From the NCBI GenBank assembly GCA_946479205.1, contig CAMLFJ010000116.1:1-8316 (forward strand): a DNA stretch of 8,316 nt, read 5' to 3'. Shown piece after piece: positions 3,763 to 8,316 of this stretch. Position numbers and translations under genes: made by a program. The DNA comes from an uncultured bacterium. GTDB taxonomy: Bacteria; Methylomirabilota; Methylomirabilia; Rokubacteriales; CSP1-6. Position 1 is the first letter of the stretch. Every line of letters begins with the position of its first letter. A model generated the notes under the pieces. It was not told the DNA's origin. It did not search any database and saw nothing but the letters and a program-made list of their open reading frames with translations.

Positions 3763-6700
3763 GCGGGCTGTCTCCCACCGCGCTCCTCTCCGTCGTCCTC
3801 GGCTATCTCGCCTTCCTCTTCCTGGTCGCCTCGGTGGGGGAGGCCTTCGCCCCGCGTCTCGCGCGGGGCCGCGCGGGCACCCTGATCTACGTGCTCGCCG
3901 CGTCGGTGTACTGCACCGCGTGGACCTTCTACGGCAGCGTGGGCCTCGCGGCCAACCGCGGGCTCGAGTTCCTGACCATCTACTTGGGGCCGGCCTGTGT
4001 GGCCCTCCTGTGGCCCGTCCTCCTGCGCAAGCTCGTGCGAGTGTCCAAGGAGCAGCGCATCACCTCGGTGTCCGACTTCATCTCGAGCCGCTACGGCAAG
4101 TCGGCCTCCCTGGGGACCCTGGTGGCGGCGCTGGTGGTCTGCGGCATGATCCCGTACATCGCGCTCCAGCTGAAGGCGGTGTCGGCGTCGTTCCGGATGA
4201 TCCTCCGGGACGAATCGGTGCTCGAGGTCTTCGACCCGACCCTGGTGGTGGCGGTGACCCTCGCCCTCTTCGGGATCCTGTTCGGCGCGCGCAACCTCGA
4301 CTTCACCAAGCGGCAGACCGGCCTCATGACCGCGGTGGCGGTGGAGTCGGTGGTCAAGCTCCTCGCCTTCCTCCTGGTCGGCGTCTACGTGACGTGGGGT
4401 CTCTTCGGCGGCTTCGCCGATCTCTTTGGTCAGGTGGCGCGGAATCCCGAGCTGTCGCGCTTGCTCACCCTGGACCAGGCGGGCACCGCGTCCTACGCGC
4501 GCTGGACCGCGATGCTCGTGATCTCGATGCTGGCGGTGATGTTCCTGCCGCGGCAGTTCCACGTCCTCGTGGTCCAGAACCAGCGCGAGCGTGACGTCAA
4601 CGCGGTCTCCTGGTCCTTCCCGCTCTACCTGTTCCTGATCAATATCTTCGTGCTGCCGATCGCCTTCGCGGGCCTCCTCGTCTTTCCCGAGGCGGGTGCG
4701 CAGGCCGACGGGTTCATCCTTCGCCTGCCGCTGTCCTTCGACAGCCAGCTCATCTCGGTGCTCGTGTTCCTGGGCGGCTTCTCGGCGGCCACCGCGATGA
4801 TCGTGGTCGACTCTCTCGCCCTGTCCAAGATGATCACCAACGACATCATCCTGCCCATGCTGCTGCGGCGCCGGCGCATGGAGGACATCTACTGGATCAC
4901 CCTCTTCTACACCCGCCTCGCGATGCTGGCGGTGGTGGCCCTGGGGTTTGCGTGGGCGCGCATGGAGCACGGCCAGCTCCTCCTGGTGGAGATGGGGCTC
5001 CTGTCCTTCATCGCGGTGGCCCAGTGCGCGCCCGCCATCCTGCTCGGGCTCTACTGGCGGCGCGGGAACCGCAAGGGCGCCTACACCGGGATCTCGGCCG
5101 GCTTCTTCGTGTGGTTCTACACCCTGATCATCCCGGCCCTGGGCAAGGAGGAGGTCCTCGGTCACTCGTTCCTGTCGGAGGGGCCGCTCGGCCTGTGGCT
5201 GCTGCGCCCCACCGCATTCCTCGGGCTCGAGGGGCTCGACACCATCAGCCACGGGGTCTTCTGGTCCTTCTTCTTCAACGTGGGCCTCTTCGTGGTGGTG
5301 TCGCTGCTCACCGAGCAGGACGCGGACGACCGGGCCCAGGCCGCCGCTTTCGTGGGAGTGGCGGTCGAGGACAAACCGGCCCCGGGGGCGCCCGCGATCC
5401 TCTCCGCGCCCGAGATCGAGCGGCTCGTCCACCACTACGTCGGCGACGAGGACGCGGAGGCCATCGTGCGCGAGCTCTTCGGCGCCAAGGCCCCCGCCGA
5501 CCTGTCGGTGCCCGAGCTGCTCGAGATGCGCATCCGATTCGAGCGGCTCCTCGCCGCCTCGCTGGGCGCGGCGGCCGCGCGCATCATCGTGGAGGACCAC
5601 TTCACGATCTCGAAGGAGGAGGCCCAGCAGCTCGTCACCTCCTTCCAGCACATGCAGCAGTCCCTGCGGGTCACCGAGGAGGAGGTCAAGCGCAGCGAGC
5701 GGCTGCTCGCCTCGGTGGTGGAGAGCGTGGACGACTGCATCTTCACCGCCGACACCACCGGGCGGCTCGTGACCATGAACCCCGCGGGCCGCCGGCTGCT
5801 CGGCTACGAGCTCTTCGAGGTGAACCGGCTCCGGTACCCGGACCTGCTCGCCGCCGACGAGCGGGGCGGGGCCGGCGGCATCGTGGCCGCGCTCGAGGTG
5901 GGGCGCGGATGGAGCGGGCAGGTGACGGGTCGCCGCGGGCGGGGCGACGTCTTCCCGGCCCACCTGGCCCTGACCGCCCTCTTCGACGACCGGGGCCAGC
6001 GGATGGGCACGGTGGGCGTGCTGCACGACCTGACCGAGCAGGTGGAGACGCAGCGGCGGCTCATCCACCGCGAGAAGCTGGCCTCCCTGGGCGAGATGGC
6101 GGCGGGGGTGGCCCACGAGATCCGCAATCCGCTGGGCGGGATCAAGATGGCCACCAACCTGCTGTCCTCCCCCGAAGTGGACGGAAGCCCATTGTCGCAG
6201 GAGATGGCCCGGTCCATCCTCTCCGGCATCGGCGAGATCGAGGGCATCATCAACAACCTCCTCGACTGGACGCGGGACGCGCGGCTCGAGCGCAACGAGT
6301 ACGAGCTCGCGCGCATCCTCGACCCGGTCGTGGAGGCGGCCGCGGGCGAGGCGCGGGCCCGGGGCGTCCAGGTCGGGTACGGACGGCTCGAGCGGGACGT
6401 GGTCGCGGCGGTGGACGGCCAGAAGCTCCGGCAGGTCTTCACCAACGTCATGAAGAACGCGATGGAGGCCATCGATCCGCGTCGCGGCGCGGGGTGCGTC
6501 ACGGTCGATCTGTTCGCCGAGGGCGACCGGGCGGTGGTCGAGGTCGTCGACGACGGCGTCGGGATCTCGCCGGAGGACCGCGACAAGATCTTCCTGCCGT
6601 TCTTCACCACCAAGCCGTCCGGCACCGGCCTCGGCATGTCCATCGTCAAGAAGATCGTGGACCTCCACGCGGGGGACATCGCGATCGAGAGCGCGCCGGG

Positions 6701-6773
6701 CCGCGGCACGCGGGTTCGCATCTCATTCCCGGCGGTGGGCGCGGCCCAGCCGGTGGCTGGAGGCACTCCATGA
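3759..6773 (+). CDS. CbrA-like sodium:solute symporter/sensor histidine kinase hybrid
   Basis: A 1004-residue inner-membrane protein. Residues about 5-520 are a sodium:solute symporter (SLC5-type) domain with roughly 13 hydrophobic helices; the Ser/Thr-rich segment FSAATAMIVVDSLALSKM (341-358) lies where this family binds sodium. A STAC-like linker spans about 550-630, followed by a short coiled segment and a PAS domain (about 646-760). The kinase core is complete: H786 in VAHEIRNPLGG, N-box NVMKNAME (N896, N900), G1 DDGVGI (931-936), F-box FLPFFTTK (945-952) and G2 GTGLGM (955-960). There is no receiver domain. The order matches Pseudomonas CbrA, which takes up histidine and controls carbon and nitrogen use; the ligand here is unknown. 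The GTG start overlaps the preceding stop and has GAGGA (3748-3752) 6 nt upstream. The next gene is its likely phosphorylation partner. Confidence 0.93.
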   Translation: MSGLSPTALLSVVLGYLAFLFLVASVGEAFAPRLARGRAGTLIYVLAASVYCTAWTFYGSVGLAANRGLEFLTIYLGPACVALLWPVLLRKLVRVSKEQRITSVSDFISSRYGKSASLGTLVAALVVCGMIPYIALQLKAVSASFRMILRDESVLEVFDPTLVVAVTLALFGILFGARNLDFTKRQTGLMTAVAVESVVKLLAFLLVGVYVTWGLFGGFADLFGQVARNPELSRLLTLDQAGTASYARWTAMLVISMLAVMFLPRQFHVLVVQNQRERDVNAVSWSFPLYLFLINIFVLPIAFAGLLVFPEAGAQADGFILRLPLSFDSQLISVLVFLGGFSAATAMIVVDSLALSKMITNDIILPMLLRRRRMEDIYWITLFYTRLAMLAVVALGFAWARMEHGQLLLVEMGLLSFIAVAQCAPAILLGLYWRRGNRKGAYTGISAGFFVWFYTLIIPALGKEEVLGHSFLSEGPLGLWLLRPTAFLGLEGLDTISHGVFWSFFFNVGLFVVVSLLTEQDADDRAQAAAFVGVAVEDKPAPGAPAILSAPEIERLVHHYVGDEDAEAIVRELFGAKAPADLSVPELLEMRIRFERLLAASLGAAAARIIVEDHFTISKEEAQQLVTSFQHMQQSLRVTEEEVKRSERLLASVVESVDDCIFTADTTGRLVTMNPAGRRLLGYELFEVNRLRYPDLLAADERGGAGGIVAALEVGRGWSGQVTGRRGRGDVFPAHLALTALFDDRGQRMGTVGVLHDLTEQVETQRRLIHREKLASLGEMAAGVAHEIRNPLGGIKMATNLLSSPEVDGSPLSQEMARSILSGIGEIEGIINNLLDWTRDARLERNEYELARILDPVVEAAAGEARARGVQVGYGRLERDVVAAVDGQKLRQVFTNVMKNAMEAIDPRRGAGCVTVDLFAEGDRAVVEVVDDGVGISPEDRDKIFLPFFTTKPSGTGLGMSIVKKIVDLHAGDIAIESAPGRGTRVRISFPAVGAAQPVAGGTP

Positions 6774-8158
6774 AGCGACGGCTCCTGCTCGTCGAGGACG
6801 ACGAGGTCTTTCTGCGCCCGCTCCACCGCACCCTCGAGCTGAAGGGCTACGAGGTGGTGCCCGTGCACAGCGCGGAGGAGGCGCTCGATTCGCTCAAGGC
6901 CGAGGACGTGGACGTGGTGCTCACCGACCGCCGCCTGCCCGGGATGGACGGCGTGGACCTGGTGCGGCAGATCAAGGCCGAGCATCCGGACCTCGCGGTG
7001 GTGGTCATGACCGCCTACGGCACCATCGAGTCGGCGGTCGAGGCGATGCGGCTCGGGGCCGAGGACTACCTGGTGAAGCCCTTCGAGGCGGCCGAGCTGC
7101 TGCTCGTGATCCGACGGGCCATCGAGTTTCAGGAGCTGAAGTCGGCCAACCGGCGGACCATCCGGCGCAACCAGGAGCGCTTCACGTTCGGCAACATCGT
7201 GGCCGCCAGCGCGGGCATGCAGGCGGTGTTCGACCTGCTGCGCTCGGTGGTGGATCTGGATACCACCGTGCTCATCCACGGGGAGACCGGGGTCGGCAAG
7301 GAGCTGCTGGCGCGCTCCATCCACTTCTCGGGAGCCCGGCGCGATCGCCCCTTCGTGGCGGTCAACTGCGCGGCGATCCCCGCCGAGCTGTTCGAGTCCG
7401 AGCTGTTCGGCTCCCGGCGGGGCGCCTTCACCGGGGCCACCGAGCACCGGCGCGGCCACTTCCAGATGGCCAACGGCGGGACCCTGCTCCTCGACGAGAT
7501 CGGGGAGATGCCGCTGCATCTTCAGAGCAAGCTCCTGCGCGCGATCGAGGAGAAGAAGGTGACCTCGGTGGGCGCCGACCGGGCGGTCGACGTGGACGTG
7601 CGCTTCATCGCCACCACCAACAAGGACCTGCAGGTGGAGGTGGAGCGCGGCACCTTCCGCCGCGACCTCTTCTACCGGCTCTCGGTCATGCCGGTGCGGG
7701 TACCCGCGCTGCGCGAGCGTCCCGAGGATGTCCCGCTCCTCGCCAGTCACTTTGTGGAGCAGGCGAGCCGCCGCATCAAGAAGACGGTGCGGGACATCTC
7801 GCCCGAGAGCCTGGGGGCCCTGATGCGGTATCCGTGGCCCGGCAACGTGCGCGAGCTCGAGAACGTCATCGAGCGGGCGGTCATCGTGGCCACCGGCGAC
7901 GTCCTCGCGAACCTGGAGCGATTTCTCGCGCCGACCGGCGCCCACGCGCCGGTGGATCTGTCGCTACCGTTCCGGGACGCCAAGGCCCGAGTGGTGGAGG
8001 ACTTCGAGCGCGCCTACATCGACGGTCTGCTCAAGAGCCATGGCGGCAAGCTCACCGCGGCGGCCAAGCACGCGGACATGGATCCCAAGAACTTCTCCGA
8101 CAAGATCCAGCGGTACGGCCTGCGCCGCTCCGCGCCGCCGGATCCACCAACCGCCTAG
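6770..8158 (+). CDS. NtrC-family sigma54-dependent response regulator, CbrB-like
   Basis: A 462-residue cytoplasmic transcription activator with three modules. The receiver (about 3-118) has the acidic pair D11/E9-D10, phosphoacceptor D53 in [12 protein letters not shown]81 and K103 in LVKPF. The AAA+ domain (about 142-370) has Walker A GETGVGKE (171-178), the sigma54 contact loop GAFTGA (218-223), Walker B LLLDEIGE (239-246), the FRRDLFYRL arginine-finger region (296-304) and [12 protein letters not shown] (355-366). A Fis-type helix-turn-helix occupies about 415-452. All catalytic and switch residues are intact, so it should be an active ATPase controlled by phosphorylation. Its ATG overlaps the sensor's TGA by 4 nt, and TGGAGG (6758-6763) sits 6 nt upstream. 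This pairing with an SSS-kinase hybrid is the CbrA/CbrB arrangement. Its targets are not visible; no clear -24/-12 promoter was seen here. Confidence 0.95.
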   Translation: MKRRLLLVEDDEVFLRPLHRTLELKGYEVVPVHSAEEALDSLKAEDVDVVLTDRRLPGMDGVDLVRQIKAEHPDLAVVVMTAYGTIESAVEAMRLGAEDYLVKPFEAAELLLVIRRAIEFQELKSANRRTIRRNQERFTFGNIVAASAGMQAVFDLLRSVVDLDTTVLIHGETGVGKELLARSIHFSGARRDRPFVAVNCAAIPAELFESELFGSRRGAFTGATEHRRGHFQMANGGTLLLDEIGEMPLHLQSKLLRAIEEKKVTSVGADRAVDVDVRFIATTNKDLQVEVERGTFRRDLFYRLSVMPVRVPALRERPEDVPLLASHFVEQASRRIKKTVRDISPESLGALMRYPWPGNVRELENVIERAVIVATGDVLANLERFLAPTGAHAPVDLSLPFRDAKARVVEDFERAYIDGLLKSHGGKLTAAAKHADMDPKNFSDKIQRYGLRRSAPPDPPTA

Positions 8159-8316
8159 AAGAACAGCAGGGTCACGATGGCGAAGAGCGGTAGCAGCACC
8201 GCGCCGCTATAGGCCATGTAGCCGAAGAAGCTCGGCATGCGCACGCCCGCCGCTTCCGCGATGGCCTTGACCATGAAGTTGGGGGCGTTGCCGATATAGG
8301 TGTTGGCCCCCATCGC
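8155..8316 (-). CDS. Sodium:proton antiporter or citrate-type permease, C-terminal fragment
   Basis: The last 53 residues and stop of a gene that continues beyond the window edge. The visible part starts [21 protein letters not shown], continues through [10 protein letters not shown], and ends in a hydrophobic helix (about 20 residues, ending TLLFF). [12 protein letters not shown] is, to my knowledge, characteristic of the ion-transporter superfamily proteins annotated as sodium:proton antiporter or CitMHS-like permease. Substrate cannot be told from this part. It is convergent with the NtrC-like gene: the tetranucleotide CTAG at 8155-8158 supplies both stop codons, so the two genes overlap by 4 nt and no terminator separates them. 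Confidence 0.78.
   Translation of the reverse strand, partial: AMGANTYIGNAPNFMVKAIAEAAGVRMPSFFGYMAYSGAVLLPLFAIVTLLFF

Noticed and set aside
3678..6668. A 996-codon open frame on the minus strand, opposite the sensor kinase
   Set aside because: The translation is His/Glu/Arg/Asp-rich with no domain pattern, and the plus strand encodes a complete SSS-kinase with all motifs. It is an antisense shadow of GC-biased codons.
4952..6769. Long plus-strand frame running into the NtrC-like gene from upstream
   Set aside because: Before the ATG at 6770 it is an out-of-frame shadow of the sensor gene (Arg/Gly/Ala-rich). The receiver domain starts at 6770 with its own ribosome site.
5804..7945. A 713-codon minus-strand frame opposite the kinase and regulator
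   Set aside because: Low-complexity translation with no recognisable domain; the opposite strand is fully explained by two real genes.
1..8316. Corrinoid-protein gene, tRNA, CRISPR array, transposon or long repeats
   Set aside because: I saw no cobalamin-binding DxHxxG motif in the real proteins, no tRNA-like folds, no regularly spaced repeats and no transposase or terminal inverted repeats.

Overview
The window is uniformly high in G+C, with third codon positions mostly G or C, and it contains no RNA genes, CRISPR arrays or mobile elements. Gene content points to a free-living Gram-negative bacterium: a DUF169/URO-D protein, a CbrA-like sensor, an NtrC-type activator and a bacterial RRM protein. 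A soil or sediment lineage such as Methylomirabilota/Rokubacteria would fit, but this is a low-confidence guess because no marker gene is present.

Layout. (1) 41-667, plus strand: a degenerate response-regulator receiver protein, followed after 12 nt by a small membrane-anchored protein; probably an operon. (2) 668-1264, plus strand: a promoter, a leader of roughly 95 nt with possible structure, a single-RRM RNA-binding protein with an RGG-like glycine-rich tail, and a very strong intrinsic terminator. (3) 1278-3119, minus strand: a 613-residue protein that fuses a DUF169 domain to a URO-D/MtaA-type domain with an intact zinc-ligand pattern. (4) 3120-3203: a compact divergent promoter region. 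(5) 3204-3494, plus strand: a 96-residue protein of the family named 'virulence factor' in Pfam. (6) 3559-8158, plus strand: a three-gene operon made of a 67-residue two-helix membrane protein, a 1004-residue sodium:solute-symporter/histidine-kinase hybrid, and a 462-residue sigma54-dependent NtrC-family regulator. Each junction is a 4-nt stop-start overlap. (7) 8155-8316, minus strand: the C-terminal end of an ion-transporter-superfamily antiporter, whose stop codon overlaps the regulator's stop.

How the genes work together. The 3559-8158 operon has the layout of the Pseudomonas cbrX-cbrA-cbrB system. The membrane module probably senses or transports a solute, a STAC-PAS linker passes the signal to the kinase core, and the kinase phosphorylates the NtrC-like protein to activate sigma54 promoters elsewhere. 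The divergent DUF169-URO-D and 'virulence factor' genes look like a separate C1/corrinoid-type module. No corrinoid protein is present here, so substrate and pathway are open.

The points most worth a second look are the DUF169-URO-D fusion, the small membrane partner of the CbrA-like sensor outside Pseudomonas, two genes with near-leaderless starts directly behind good -10 boxes, the receiver with Glu at the phosphorylation site, and the leader of the RRM gene.
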